NCBI GenBank assembly: GCA_005518205.2
Contig: RFFC02000015.1
Location: 69,567 to 133,566 of the forward strand
Length of the DNA: 64,000 bases
DNA from: Hormoscilla sp. GUM202
Lineage (GTDB): Bacteria; Cyanobacteriota; Cyanobacteriia; Cyanobacteriales; Desertifilaceae
Direction: 5' to 3'
The notes beneath the pieces are model-generated. The model was not told the origin of the DNA, did no database searches, and saw nothing but the letters and a program-made list of their open reading frames with translations. Numbering within the stretch: the first letter of the stretch is position 1; each line of letters opens with the position of its first letter. A program made the translations under genes and the position numbers. Positions 26,398-36,162 of this stretch are shown here, piece by piece.

Positions 26398-26934
26398 ATG
26401 ACAGCAAAAATAGTACCAATTCTCGACTCGGAAGAAATTCGTCGCACTCTCACTCGCCTCGCTTCCCAGATTATCGAAAAAGCGGGAGACTTGTCCGGGC
26501 TGGCACTCCTGGGCATTTATACTAGAGGGGTCTACCTCGCTCAGGCGATCGCGGACCAAATTGCAGTACTGGAAAACATCTCGGTACCAGTGGGAGCTTT
26601 AGACGTGACCTTCCATCGGGACGACCTAGACCAGATCGGACTCCGGACGCCCGCCAAAACAGAAATTTACGTTGACTTGACGGGCAAAATCGTGGTACTT
26701 GTAGATGATGTCATATATAAGGGTCGGACGGTGCGAGCAGCCCTAAATGCCGTTAACGATTATGGTAGACCCGCTGCCATTTGGTTAGCGGTACTGGTAG
26801 ATAGGGGTCATCGGGAATTGCCGATTCACCCAAATTTCACTGGCAAAAAATTACCGACGGCCAAGGAAGAAAAAGTTAAAGTTTATCTTCAGGATGTGGA
26901 TGGACGGGACGCTGTAGAGTTAATATCTCGGTAG
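26398..26934 (+). CDS. pyrR: Bifunctional pyr operon regulator / uracil phosphoribosyltransferase PyrR
   Basis: 178 residues. The type I PRTase fold carries the PRPP motif [17 protein letters not shown] (about 100-116) and an [10 protein letters not shown] segment typical of PyrR. It converts uracil and PRPP to UMP; in some bacteria it binds pyr mRNA. Full length for the family. The ribosome site agaagg precedes the ATG. It lies between a DUF29-like gene and idi2, with no pyr gene in view. Confidence 0.92.
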   Translation: MTAKIVPILDSEEIRRTLTRLASQIIEKAGDLSGLALLGIYTRGVYLAQAIADQIAVLENISVPVGALDVTFHRDDLDQIGLRTPAKTEIYVDLTGKIVVLVDDVIYKGRTVRAALNAVNDYGRPAAIWLAVLVDRGHRELPIHPNFTGKKLPTAKEEKVKVYLQDVDGRDAVELISR

Positions 26935-27032
26935 AACTATAGCAATTATAAATCAGCCATCAGCTTTTTCAATCCATTGGAGGCAGAGCCTCTAGACATG
27001 ATATAATAAGATAACTGCACCTGGATAAATTG

Positions 27033-28085
27033 ATGGGAAAAACACCTGTGAACCAAGAATCAAGTCAAACCCAGACGCGCAAGGCAGATCATTTGCGGAT
27101 CTGCCTGGAAGAAGATGTACAATTCCATCAGACGACGAATGGATTGGAACGCTATCGCTTTACTCACTGCTGTTTGCCGGAACTAGACTACAGTGAGATT
27201 GATGTAACAACCAGTTTTCTGGGAAAAAAACTGGGTGCGCCGCTGCTGATTTCTTCGATGACGGGGGGAACGGAACGCGCTAAGACGATCAATTATCGTC
27301 TGGCGGAGGTGGCGCAGCAGTATAAATTGGCAATGGGAGTGGGTTCCCAGCGGGTGGCGGTGGAAAATTCCCAAGTTGCTGATACTTTTGCGGTCAGAAA
27401 ACTGGCTCCTGATCTTCTCCTATTTGCTAATCTGGGTGCAGTGCAGCTAAACTATAGCTATGGGATCGATGAATGTCTGCGGGTGGTTGATTTGCTGGCA
27501 GCAGATGCTCTGATTTTACATATTAATCCGCTGCAAGAGTGCATTCAAGCTGATGGAGATACTGATTTCCGAGGCTTACTTGGCTCAATTGCTAAAGTAT
27601 GCAAAAAACTGCCTGTCCCGGCGATCGCTAAGGAGGTGGGTAATGGAATTTCGGCCTCGATGGCACAGAAATTAATTGATGCCGGGATTAGTGCTATAGA
27701 TGTGGCGGGTGCGGGGGGCACTTCTTGGGCAAAGGTGGAAAGCGATCGGGCAAACAATGCCTTGCAGCGCCGCTTGGGAAAAACCTTTGGAGACTGGGGA
27801 ATACCGACGGCGGAATGTATTACCAGTATTCGCGCGGTGGTACCAGAAATTCCTTCGATCGCTTCTGGGGGGTTGCGCAATGGACTAGAGGTGGCAAAGG
27901 CGATCGCCCTGGGTGCGGACCTGGCTGGTTTAGCTTGGCCATTCCTGCAAGCGGCGACAGAATCAGAAGCTGCTTTGGGTGAATTAGCAGAAGTCCTGAT
28001 GGCGGAGATCGCTACGGTGCTGTTTTGCACTGGCAACGCCACATTATCCGATCTCAAACAGTCTCATGCCCTACAAAGATTATGA
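27033..28085 (+). CDS. fni: Isopentenyl-diphosphate delta-isomerase, type 2 (FMN)
   Basis: 350 residues. It interconverts IPP and DMAPP in the MEP-derived isoprenoid pathway using reduced FMN and Mg. Visible motifs: [12 protein letters not shown] at the N terminus, [50 protein letters not shown] and [11 protein letters not shown], all typical of the TIM-barrel type 2 enzyme. ATG at 27033 is chosen over the TTG one codon upstream; a TATAAT-like box lies near 27001. Confidence 0.93.
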   Translation: MGKTPVNQESSQTQTRKADHLRICLEEDVQFHQTTNGLERYRFTHCCLPELDYSEIDVTTSFLGKKLGAPLLISSMTGGTERAKTINYRLAEVAQQYKLAMGVGSQRVAVENSQVADTFAVRKLAPDLLLFANLGAVQLNYSYGIDECLRVVDLLAADALILHINPLQECIQADGDTDFRGLLGSIAKVCKKLPVPAIAKEVGNGISASMAQKLIDAGISAIDVAGAGGTSWAKVESDRANNALQRRLGKTFGDWGIPTAECITSIRAVVPEIPSIASGGLRNGLEVAKAIALGADLAGLAWPFLQAATESEAALGELAEVLMAEIATVLFCTGNATLSDLKQSHALQRL

Positions 28086-28128
28086 TATACTTAGAAAGGG
28101 ATCGACGAACGCAAAATGGCGAAGTTGG

Positions 28129-28289
28129 TGTCATTGCGAGGGGGGATACCTTCCGCAGTAACTGTGGTATGCCAAACTATCAGACCCCCAAAAAACAATC
28201 TCCTAAAGGGCGCGCGGAGATTGCTTCGGGGGGTGTTATTGCGAAGGGACTTGGATCTCTCAATTATTCCCCCCCCCCTCGCAATGACA
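28129..28289. repeat. MITE-like element (tgtcattgcgag ends)
   Basis: tgtcattgcgagggggg at 28129 pairs with cccccctcgcaatgaca ending at 28289. The 161-bp interior holds smaller GC-rich stems. Nothing else is visible in 28086-28414 except the sppA ribosome site (gaaagga). Confidence 0.6.
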
Positions 28290-28414
28290 TATTGGCTGCT
28301 ATAATAAGCGCAGTTAATGACCGTTAGCAGTATAGTTGGTGAATAGTGATTGATGAATTCTCAAATTCTTAATTAACAATTCTCAATTAAAAATTCTCAA
28401 GAAAGGACTAACAA

Positions 28415-30217
28415 ATGAGTCAATTTATGAAATATACCTTCGCGAGCTTGATCGGAAACCTGTTAGCAGCTATGCTAGTATTGGGTCTGGGGACTGGCGG
28501 ACTGATTTTTCTGGTGGTGGCGGCAGCATCCAAAGATACGGGACCGCAAGTTAAGGATGAGTCGGTACTGGTTTTAGATCTGGGCTTGAATATCAGCGAT
28601 ACTAATCCGGAATCATCCACGAGTGAGGCAATCAGTCAAGTCCTCTCCGGATCCGATAGCAAGACAATTACCCTGCGATCGGTCTTGGATAGTCTGGAAA
28701 AAGCAACAACAGACGATCGCATTGTAGGTTTGTACCTGGATGGCAGTGCCAGGGGTGCTGACACGGGGTTGGCCAATCTGAAAGAAGTGCGATCGGCCCT
28801 AGAGAAGTTCCGAGAATCAGGGAAACCGATCTTTGCTTATGATGTTAACTGGGGGGAACGGGAATATTACCTCGGTTCTGTAGCTGACACGGTGTTTCTC
28901 AACCCCCTGGGGGCGATGGAATTCAATGGTTTGAGTTCAGAAATTATGTTTTATGCGGGTGCTTTCCAGAAATATGGGATTGGCATCCAAGTGATTCGGG
29001 TGGGTAAGTATAAGTCGGCGGTGGAACCGTTTATACAGACGAAACTCAGTCCGGAAAACCGGGAACAGATGCAACAGTTGTTGAACGACCTCTGGAGTGA
29101 GTTTCTCACAATTGTGGGGCGTCACCGAGATTTAGATTCAAAGCAATTGCAGGCGATCGCGGACAGTCAGGGAATATTAAAGCCTCAGTCAGCCCAGTCC
29201 CGAGGCTTGGTGGATAAGCTAGCATACTTTGATGAGGTGGTGCAGGAATTGAAGCAACTGACTGGCAATGATGAGGAAGATAAGACTTTCAATCAGATCG
29301 ATCTGACTACCTATGTTAGAGTTGCGGCATCTGGTGCCGAGAGTCGATCGAAGAATCAGATTGCCGTGGTTTATGCTGAAGGTACTATTGTAGATGGTGA
29401 AGGTGGCGTCCGGGAAATAGGAGGCGATCGCTTCTCGGCCCTGATGCGCAAATTGCGAGAAGATGATAAAATCAAGGCGGTAGTGTTGCGGGTGAATAGT
29501 CCTGGGGGGAGTGCCACAGCTTCTGAGGTAATTGGGCGGGAAGTTGAATTGATAAGTCACCGAAAACCCGTTATTGTCTCCATGGGAGATTATGCTGCTT
29601 CTGGAGGCTACTGGATCTCTGCCTATGGCGATCGCATTTTTGCCGAACCGAATACGATCACCGGTTCCATTGGGGTTTACGGCATCCTGACCAATATTCA
29701 AGAGTTAGCTAATAACAATGGCATTACCTGGGATGTGGTGAAAACCGGGCGCTATGCCGACATGCAAACCATTGCCCGCCCCAAGACTAATGCTGAATTG
29801 CAATTGTATCAGAATTCAGTTGATCGGGTTTACCAGCTATTCTTGGACAAGGTCGCAGAGGGGCGCAACCTGCCTCAGCAAAAGGTAGCGGAAATTGCCC
29901 AAGGACGGGTTTGGTCCGGTCTCGCAGCAAAGAACATCGGTCTAGTGGATGAAATTGGCGGCCTGGAAGCGGCGATCGCCTTTGCAGCGGAAAAGGCCGA
30001 GTTAGGAGAAAATTGGCGACTGCAAGAGTATCCCAAAACTCGCAGCTTAGAACAAAGAATTATCCGCAAGCTAGTGGGTGCCAATGTTGATGCTGCCCAA
30101 CCCGACCTGCTAACCCGGGAATTCCAAAAATTACAAGCAGAGTTGGCAATTTTGACAACTCTCAACGACCCCCTGGGCGTCTATGCCCGCCTCCCTTTTC
30201 ATCTGCTGATTGATTAA
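28415..30217 (+). CDS. sppA: Signal peptide peptidase SppA, long (67K) type
   Basis: 600 residues. N-terminal membrane anchor (about 10-38), then two tandem SppA domains. The catalytic pair characteristic of long SppA is visible: Lys in RVGKYKSAVEPF (about residue 205) in the first domain and Ser in MGDYAASGGYWIS (about 395) in the second. Degrades cleaved signal peptides in the membrane. The cyanobacterial homologue has been linked to thylakoid acclimation (established knowledge, not tested here). Full length. Confidence 0.92.
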   Translation: MSQFMKYTFASLIGNLLAAMLVLGLGTGGLIFLVVAAASKDTGPQVKDESVLVLDLGLNISDTNPESSTSEAISQVLSGSDSKTITLRSVLDSLEKATTDDRIVGLYLDGSARGADTGLANLKEVRSALEKFRESGKPIFAYDVNWGEREYYLGSVADTVFLNPLGAMEFNGLSSEIMFYAGAFQKYGIGIQVIRVGKYKSAVEPFIQTKLSPENREQMQQLLNDLWSEFLTIVGRHRDLDSKQLQAIADSQGILKPQSAQSRGLVDKLAYFDEVVQELKQLTGNDEEDKTFNQIDLTTYVRVAASGAESRSKNQIAVVYAEGTIVDGEGGVREIGGDRFSALMRKLREDDKIKAVVLRVNSPGGSATASEVIGREVELISHRKPVIVSMGDYAASGGYWISAYGDRIFAEPNTITGSIGVYGILTNIQELANNNGITWDVVKTGRYADMQTIARPKTNAELQLYQNSVDRVYQLFLDKVAEGRNLPQQKVAEIAQGRVWSGLAAKNIGLVDEIGGLEAAIAFAAEKAELGENWRLQEYPKTRSLEQRIIRKLVGANVDAAQPDLLTREFQKLQAELAILTTLNDPLGVYARLPFHLLID

Positions 30218-30280
30218 TCTACACACCCACACCCATATCCCCCACCGTCACTTTCCGGGTTGATAAAAGAGGTAAGTAGG

Positions 30281-30679
30281 ATGAAAGTCAAGAATATAGA
30301 AATAGCGAAAGAGAAGATAGCCGAATTCTGCGATCGCTGGCAAATCACAGAATTTGCCTTATTTGGTTCAGTGCTGCGGGATGACTTTCGCCCAGACAGC
30401 GACATTGATGTGTTGGTGACTTTTGCCCCAGATTCTCATTGGACTTTGTTTAACATAATTCACATGGAGTCCGAATTAGAAGCCATCTTTGAGCGAAAGG
30501 TAGATTTGGTCTGCAAACTGGCAATTCAGCAAAGCCTAAACTACCTGCGTCGCAAAGCAATTCTGAATTCAGCTGAGGTGATTTATGCGAGAACGCGATC
30601 TTCATTCCCTGTTAGACATTCTCATATCTGCGAGACTAGCTTTGAGCTATGTATCGGGAAAAACCAGAACAGAATTTGA
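30281..30679 (+). CDS. MntA-type nucleotidyltransferase, second copy with run-on C terminus
   Basis: 132 residues. The first 100 residues align with MntA at 11939 (GSVLRDDFRPDSDIDVLV intact). The stop codon that ends the first copy after VVYAV is missing; the frame runs on for about 32 residues into the hepT-like gene (ARTRSSFPVRHSHIC). ATG at 30281 after gaggtaagtagg. The partner toxin is dead, so this antitoxin is orphaned. Confidence 0.78.
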   Translation: MKVKNIEIAKEKIAEFCDRWQITEFALFGSVLRDDFRPDSDIDVLVTFAPDSHWTLFNIIHMESELEAIFERKVDLVCKLAIQQSLNYLRRKAILNSAEVIYARTRSSFPVRHSHICETSFELCIGKNQNRI

Positions 30680-30934
30680 GGAGGATGTTCAATTTCAAGA
30701 TTCGGTAATTCGGCGAATTGAAATTATTGGGGAGGCGACGAGACGTATTTCTGAGGAAACTCGCAGATCGCTGCCCCAAATTTATTGGAGTGACCTGGTT
30801 GGAATTCTTAACGATGTGATTCAGGATTACGATCGAGTCAATTTGACGTTTGGGATACTGTCCATAATGATTTGCCGCCATTGATTGCAGAACTGGAAAA
30901 GATTGTGCCGCCAGAGGAGTCCGAATATTACTAA
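30585..30934 (+). pseudogene. HepT-type HEPN toxin, inactivated
   Basis: It starts MRERDLHSLLDILISARLAL and follows the HepT pattern, but the catalytic segment reads GILNDVIQDYD where the intact copy has GMRDVLIHDYD, so Arg and His are gone and only Tyr remains. At about 30840 the frame shifts; the other frame continues FDVWDTVHNDLPPLIAELEK to the TAA at 30932-30934. Confidence 0.82.
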
Positions 30935-31881
30935 CACTACTATCCCGTGTTATCAGTGAGGGTAAAGGGTAAAATTACGATCGAACCAAATGATATAGAA
31001 TACAGATCGGGTGCATCCCAGTTTGGTAATGAGTATTTTTGCTTAGTCGAGCAACTGACGAGATGATGTTAGGCTGAGATACCAGACAAACGTTCCCCCT
31101 GAAACGATGAATAGAGAGAAGTTGGCTCAAATACAAACTTATGCCTTGGCCATGGCCGCCTTGTTGTACGAGGAGGCTCAAGCGACTGTTCCAGAGGAAT
31201 TGAAAACGCTCTCAGGGATAGAAGGCACCATCCGCAGGCAGTGGCTTCAATACGTCGGTCCAGAGATTGCCCTTTTTTTATCCAAAGTAGCAGTGGTACC
31301 ACTGCCGGACGAGCCAGAGCTTTAAATAGCATTGTGGGCAAGATTTCAATCACCTCCAAACAAGCGGCCTATTTTGAGGTAAAGCCCTATAGCCAGTGGA
31401 GCCCCTATCTGGAGAAATGTTGCTTATTGCTAAGTGCAAACTCTTCCTATGAGCACGCCTCGGAAGATCTTAAGGTGCTCACGGGGATTAGCGTCTCCCG
31501 GGGAACTCAGCAACGGCTGGTGCAGCGCCATGATTTTGAGTTCCCGACGGTCTCCGAGGCCATTGAAGAAATCAGGCATTCACAAGAGAAAGAGTCTGGC
31601 CCAGAGCAAGAGTGGCCGACGGTCTCCGAGGCCATTGAAGAAATCAAGCATCGACCAGGACAAAGAGCGCACCCCTTCCTTTGAGTTGACTCATTTGCCA
31701 GAATCCCTTGCCAATCTCGGTAGAACACCCAAGGCTAGATATACTTCCGATATTGCGCTTACGGACTCCCCTTGGTCAACCCTGTGAGTGGCGCGATTAC
31801 AAGGCTGTCAATCTGCATGACCAGGGGGTAGCGGCCTTTTTTCGAGACAATGCAGGACTGGTCAAATGGGTAAATCAGCAG

Positions 31882-33099
31882 GGGAGCATCCCAGTTTTGC
31901 AGTAGGTAAAAAGACTTAAGCAGTATTGAGGTCAAGGTTGAGATAAGCACAACGTTGCTTCAACACCTGGTTGACATTCTCAGATTTCCATTGAGCCCCA
32001 GAAATCTTGAGCCTCCGACCAATACGCTTAATCGTTGAGGAGACAGCTCCCGACCCAATATCAATTTTGAGCTGTTGATAAGCTGCGTAATTGGGTAGAC
32101 GAGAGCGATGCTGGTCGAGATCAGCTAGGAAGTTGTTAACCTGTGGAGCTGACCAACCATCAAAGGACGCTTTTGCTTCATCTATGAGACCATGCCACAG
32201 AACGGTCTCAACTCGTTTGAGCCGTTGGTGAGAGCCACCCACTTTATATAAATTTTCCATTAGATGATACCAGTCAAGGACTTCGCGTCTGCACTCTGGA
32301 GGAGCAAAGCCGTCGATTAAATTCCAGACTCCGGGATGTCCATCTCCGATGCAAGTGAGCGGGTTAGCCAGTGGCTTCCCCTTGACCCAATTAACCAGGA
32401 ACTCGTTGTCGTGAAACGCTGCCATACATACCTGTGAGTGCAAAGCTACCGTCTTGTAGTCTTTCCACTGGCTCGGCTCTCCTTTGGGAGTCCGTAAACG
32501 CACTTTGCCCCCGTCGGCGCTCACCGCTTTCACTGGCTCTTTGGCCAAGGCAAGAGGGAACTCACTGCGATGAACGAGCCGATGCTGTGTGCTGTGCGAG
32601 ACTTTCATTCCTGTCAACATAAAGATGTCTTGTTCGGCGTGAGCATAGGACTCGTTTGCTGTCAGCAGCAGGGAGCATCGTTCCAAGTGCGGACTGATGC
32701 GGGTGCGGGCTGCTAGACCAAGACGCTGTGCTTGCTTGCTCGTTACCCTCAGCGTTCCGATGCAGCTATCGATATAGCGACTCCGTCCACTTTGTGTTTG
32801 ACTTGCTTCGGATAAAAAAAATTTCCTAACTCCGGTCCGACTGTCTCTAACATATGGTCGCGCACTGCGACACACCTTCAAAATCTTGCAATCGCTCGGA
32901 GGGTGTATTCTTGTACAAAATGCGTGCGATGGTTTTCAGAGCCTGGTTGAGTTCGCGGAGTTCTTTTTGTGTCATCGGAATGCTTCTGGCGGGTGAGTTT
33001 CATCCCTATTTTAGCCCATTGTCTACCCTTTTGCTAATGATCTCACTACTTGGCTCCTCTCCTAAGTATATTTACTCATTGCATTAGTGGGATGCTCCC
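31882..33099 (-). mobile_element. ISKra4-family element (inner), 1218 bp
   Basis: Ends gggagcatccc (31882) and gggatgctccc (33089-33099) are inverted, with inner similarity to gtaaa.a.actt. The 9-bp duplication aatcagcag flanks it at 31873-31881 and 33100-33108. Deleting the element and one duplication rejoins VKWVNQQ to PLANPLV of the outer transposase in frame, which fixes both boundaries. Confidence 0.92.
31916..32975 (-). pseudogene. ISKra4-family transposase (inner), two frame changes
   Basis: ATG at 32975 starts MTQKELRELNQALKTIARIL. Near 32868 a small deletion shifts the frame to RDHMLETVGPELGNFF. At a T8 run (about 32820) it shifts again into the long frame LSEASQTQSGRSRYIDSCIG, LTANESYAHAEQDIF, ADGGKVRLRTPKG, CIGDGHPGVWNL, REVLDWYHLMENLYKVGGS, ISGAQWKSENVNQ. 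The homopolymer shift could be a natural slippage site; the first one is a true lesion. Confidence 0.82.
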
Positions 33100-33654
33100 A
33101 ATCAGCAGCCCTTGGCGAATCCGCTTGTGTGTCTCGGGGATGGCCATGATGGCATCTGGAACCTGTTTGTCGAGATTGGTCCGACCATCTTTCGTCAAGA
33201 AATCCTCGATTGGTATCACTTAATGGAAAATCTGGAAAAAATCGGCGGGTCCGGCCAGCGACTGGCACGAGTGAAAGCCCTTTTCTGGTCTGGCAAGGTG
33301 CCAGAGGCCCTCAAGGAATTTGACGACTGGGACCATCCACGGGTGGACAATTTTAGGGCCTATGTTACTAAGCATCGCCATCGCATTGTGAACTATAGCT
33401 ATTATCAAGCCGAGGGGATTTCCATTGGTTCGGGAGAGGTGGAATCAACGGTACACAGAAGGCGGCACGGCTAAAGCTTTCAGGATCGCAATGGAAAGCC
33501 GTCAATGTTCCCCAGGTTCTGCTGCATCGCTGCGCTTATCTTAATGGAGTATTCTCAAGGTGACAGTTGCGCAATGAAGTATTTTTACTCATTGCCAAAC
33601 TGGGATGCACCCCAACTCTAATCTAACAACTCGATTTCCCAGTGTCAACCCTTT

Positions 33655-33855
33655 ATGCGATTTTTTGGGAAACTTTTTTGGAGACAAAGTCTGAAAAGCT
33701 TTCTGGGTAAGGGTTTGAGCGGATAAAATTTTTTTGAAAAAAACCGAAAAAAGTTTCGGAGGCGGTTGAAATCCTGAATAAATCGTGAGTAGATAAGATA
33801 TTTTTATCGGCTAGATAAGATATTTTTATCGGCGATAAGATCCTTTGATGCTATT
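33655..33855 (+). repeat. Dispersed noncoding repeat, copy 2
   Basis: Same ordered blocks as 79-172, with an internal duplication (agataagatatttttatcgg twice, 33793-33833). It lies between the outer IS and a small IS-end derivative, inside the tacagatc duplication. Confidence 0.65.
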
Positions 33856-33867
33856 AGAGCAGATCCT

Positions 33868-33981
33868 GGGTGCATCTCATATTTGCGTTGCCGCCCTCAC
33901 CCTAAAGGGTCCGGCTACAGATACAAAGCCCGCCCTTCGGCTAACGCAGCGCGGGCTAGATTGCAAAACTGGGATGCACCC
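33868..33981. repeat. ISKra4-end-derived MITE, 114 bp
   Basis: gggtgcatctcatatttgcg at 33868 and the complement of ttgcaaaactgggatgcacc (ending at about 33981) resemble IS ends. The interior is a minus-oriented copy of the GC-hairpin pair seen at 11380 and 50409 (ccctaaagggtccggctac, then agcccgcc...gcgggc). The target duplication of the whole 31009-33981 block follows immediately. Confidence 0.65.
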
Positions 33982-34090
33982 TACAGATCGGTCTCGATAA
34001 CCTACCATAGGAGCCTTACCACAAAACCGAAACGCGATCGAATGGGTGTGGTCAAAAGTGGTTGATAGAACGGATGGGTGCGATCCTATT

Positions 34091-34160
34091 GTAGGGGCGA
34101 AGCATTGCGGCAATAAAATTTGATACCCACCTACAATTAAGGTTCCGCAATGCTTCGCCC
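34091..34160. repeat. Palindromic dispersed repeat (gtaggggcgaagcattgcgg)
   Basis: Arms at 34091-34110 and 34145-34160. Sister of the repeat at 1631. Confidence 0.7.
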
Positions 34161-34268
34161 GGTCCCCACCCGATCGCCCCCCGAACAGTCCCCACCAGGG
34201 TGCCTCTCGGGTGCATCTGAGATCTTGCACCATTCTCGATTAGTCTCCTAGCCCGCCGTGGGGCTGGG

Positions 34269-35108
34269 GTCGAACTGGGAGTCGCCTCCCAATCCTCCCT
34301 TTCGAAACCGGACTTGCGACTTTCATCGCAGGAGGCTACTGGGTAATAGGTCCGTGTCATGGATAGCTTATATCAGGGTTATCCCTGTTTAGCCTCTTAA
34401 CCTGTTCTTTCGTCCCTAATCTGGTTGGTGAGTGGCGCTGCCGGCAAACCAAAAGTGTCACCAATTTACAAGACCGTTTTACCAGAAATCCATAACCTAG
34501 TTCCTTTTGGGAAGCTGGTCGCCGTGGCGTAATCAAGACTACTAGTTCCGGTTATTTCCTATTATCACCGTACTACGTTAGCATATCCCGGACATTACTC
34601 CAAGCTTTAGCTTCTTAGTACATCCTTCCCTCAATAGCTTGCGCTTATCATCTAACTTGTCTACCCTCAAGACATTCCAGGCGGACAGCATATTGAAGGT
34701 TACTTTGTTCCATGGTATCATTATGATGCTTTTAGGCCCCTACTCTTCCCCGGGAGTTCTTTGAGTACGATATTAGCCATTGAACAAGACTAATACTAAC
34801 TACCATTTCCCTTTTGGGCCAGCGTAAATAGCCTTATTCCGCTGGTTCGTGGTCACGAGGTTTACATAGGTTCGCTTATTCTAACCATGAGCATCTTCCC
34901 AAGCGGCGTTGCCGGCTTTAGGCTGCCAGCTTGCCTACATTTAAGTCCTTGCTTCACACCACTGTGATGTCACTCAGCAGCATTAAGGACCGGAGTCTCT
35001 CCCGTACCTGGAGGGGGGGATTTGGACCCCCATGAGTACCACAGTTGTTGGCTAATGAAACCAACCAGGATTTCACTGATTTACAGCTTATACCTGAACA
35101 AATCGCAC
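34269..35108 (-). ncRNA. ORF-less group II intron
   Basis: On the minus strand the segment begins with the group II consensus GUGCG (35108-35104) and near its end has a good domain V (34337-34305): AGC triad, a stem closed by a GAAA tetraloop (tgcgat-gaaa-gtcgca) and ggttt opposite. A domain VI-like hairpin (34292-34275) follows, then a plausible AC end at about 34269 (3' boundary uncertain by several bases). There is no reverse transcriptase, so mobility would need help in trans. The flanks are the two halves of the REP hairpin seen at 40445, 49929 and 53796: arms ccgtggg (34256) and cccacgg (35116). Confidence 0.75.
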
Positions 35109-35344
35109 GTTCAAACCCACGGCTAATAGCTTAAGGGGTGTGGTCAAAAACAGTTGGTACGGGGAGATCCTCGCGGGGTGCGATTGTATCTGCAAAAGCT
35201 GCTTTTTCATCTTTTGTGCATTGAGAGAGACTATAGTCTTTGTTCATGTACTGCAAAGAAAACATGGGTGGCTGCTGCTCTGGCGGGATATCAGTTGTAT
35301 CTTTTTCAGCAATCCTTCTGCCTTTTTATTTGCGGTTCTTAGCA

Positions 35345-35786
35345 TTAAACCGCTTCTGCTTCATAGTTGAGCTGAGTCTTGAAATAGTCTTTCATCGATC
35401 GATGGGTAATCAGACTACGAGTTGATAATGCTGCCTGCCAAGGAGATTCTGCTTGAGTCATATTGCGCAATTTCCAGGCAGAAAACTGCCCAAACACTGA
35501 GTATACTTCATCCAGAAGACTCCGCGTTTCCTCGTCATACCTGGTAAAATCAATCTCAGTTGGACAGGGTATAGCACCATTACCATATTTTTGGTAGTAT
35601 TCATATAACTCCGGCACCACTGGACCGTGAGTCCACGCGGCGATCGCCTCTGGAAATAAGGGGCGAACGGAAATTGCGAGATGCATAATAAACCAGTTTC
35701 TGAAGCTTGAAATTAGAAATGAGGTCGCCAGCGGATTCATCTTGTTGTGCTAAAAAGTAGTTGGCTACATCGTAACAGTTAAGCAT
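35345..35786 (-). pseudogene. Panacea (DUF4065/SocA-like) antitoxin, frameshifted
   Basis: ATG at 35786: MLNCYDVANYFLAQQDESAG, LKLQKLVYYA is the start of a Panacea-domain protein. A short deletion near 35690 removes the QGFH-type segment and shifts the frame; the other frame continues VRPLFPEAIAAWTHGPVVPE, LYEYYQKYGNG to the stop near 35345. Panacea proteins act as antitoxins for diverse toxins; no toxin is evident beside it. A shrunken second copy lies at 36163-36276. Confidence 0.8.
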
Positions 35787-35809
35787 GATTAATTCTCCGA
35801 TCGAAAACT

Positions 35810-36046
35810 TCATTGTACTACTCTGTAGATGCTTTTTACTTGAGTCAGCCGAGTGGCAAACAGCAAAGTGGCTAGAATATCATCCCGTTCCAAATCATCT
35901 TCGTCGTCGAGAACCTCATCGATACTCATGCCAGAAGAGAGCAATTCCAGGATACATTCCACTGGATAACGCATTCCCCGGATGCAGGGTTTGCCGTGGC
36001 AGATATTCGGATCGATCGTGATGCGCTGCAACAGATGGTTTTCCAT
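35810..36046 (-). CDS. DUF433-family protein
   Basis: 78 residues with a classical DUF433 core: ITIDPNICHGKPCIRGMRYP, VECILELLSSGMSIDEVL. A different subfamily from the two copies at 15592 and 16544. Probably the antitoxin of a lost DUF5615-type toxin; the gene downstream is the broken Panacea gene, 23 bases away. Confidence 0.8.
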   Translation of the reverse strand: MENHLLQRITIDPNICHGKPCIRGMRYPVECILELLSSGMSIDEVLDDEDDLERDDILATLLFATRLTQVKSIYRVVQ

Positions 36047-36162
36047 AGCTATTATCGCCTACTGTACTGTGATTTATTATATTATAACTCAAAAATGTCG
36101 ATTGTCTATGCATCCTGGTTATGCAACTTCCGCCTGGGAACGCTATTTGCCATTTTCTCTTG

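Larger units (their letters stand above)
31107..33563 (+). pseudogene. ISKra4-family transposase (outer), multiply broken
   Basis: Pieces in order: N-terminal domain (MNREKLAQIQTYALAMAALL), a frame change at a T7 run near 31272, IVGKISITSKQAAYFEVKPY, a 71-bp tandem duplication (PTVSEAIEEI twice, 31546-31646), RTPLGQPCEWRDYKAVNLHD, VKWVNQQ; then the inner IS; then PLANPLVCLGDGHDGIWNLF, EILDWYHLMENLEKIGG. The last frame change near 33455 precedes RLKLSGSQWKAVNVPQVLL and the TGA at 33561. Confidence 0.82.
31009..33612 (+). mobile_element. ISKra4-family element (outer), interrupted by a second IS
   Basis: The inverted ends gggtgcatcccagtttgg (31009) and the complement of ccaaactgggatgcaccc (ending 33612) match over about 37 bases with few differences. 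Subtracting the nested element leaves about 1.38 kb, a normal size. No duplication flanks 33612; instead tacagatc at 31001-31008 is repeated at 33982-33989, just after another IS-like end. Confidence 0.8.

Noticed and set aside
32830..32880. Palindromic-element insertion at gtgtcgcagtgcgcgac in the inner transposase
   Set aside because: Comparison with the family pattern (E-G-x-x-x-A-V-R-D) fits a 4-base deletion better than an insertion; similarity to the palindrome core is short and may be chance.
34260..34300. tRNA T-arm (ttcgacccc) on the minus strand
   Set aside because: No acceptor or anticodon stems are found around it; the segment fits domain VI of the group II intron and its junction.
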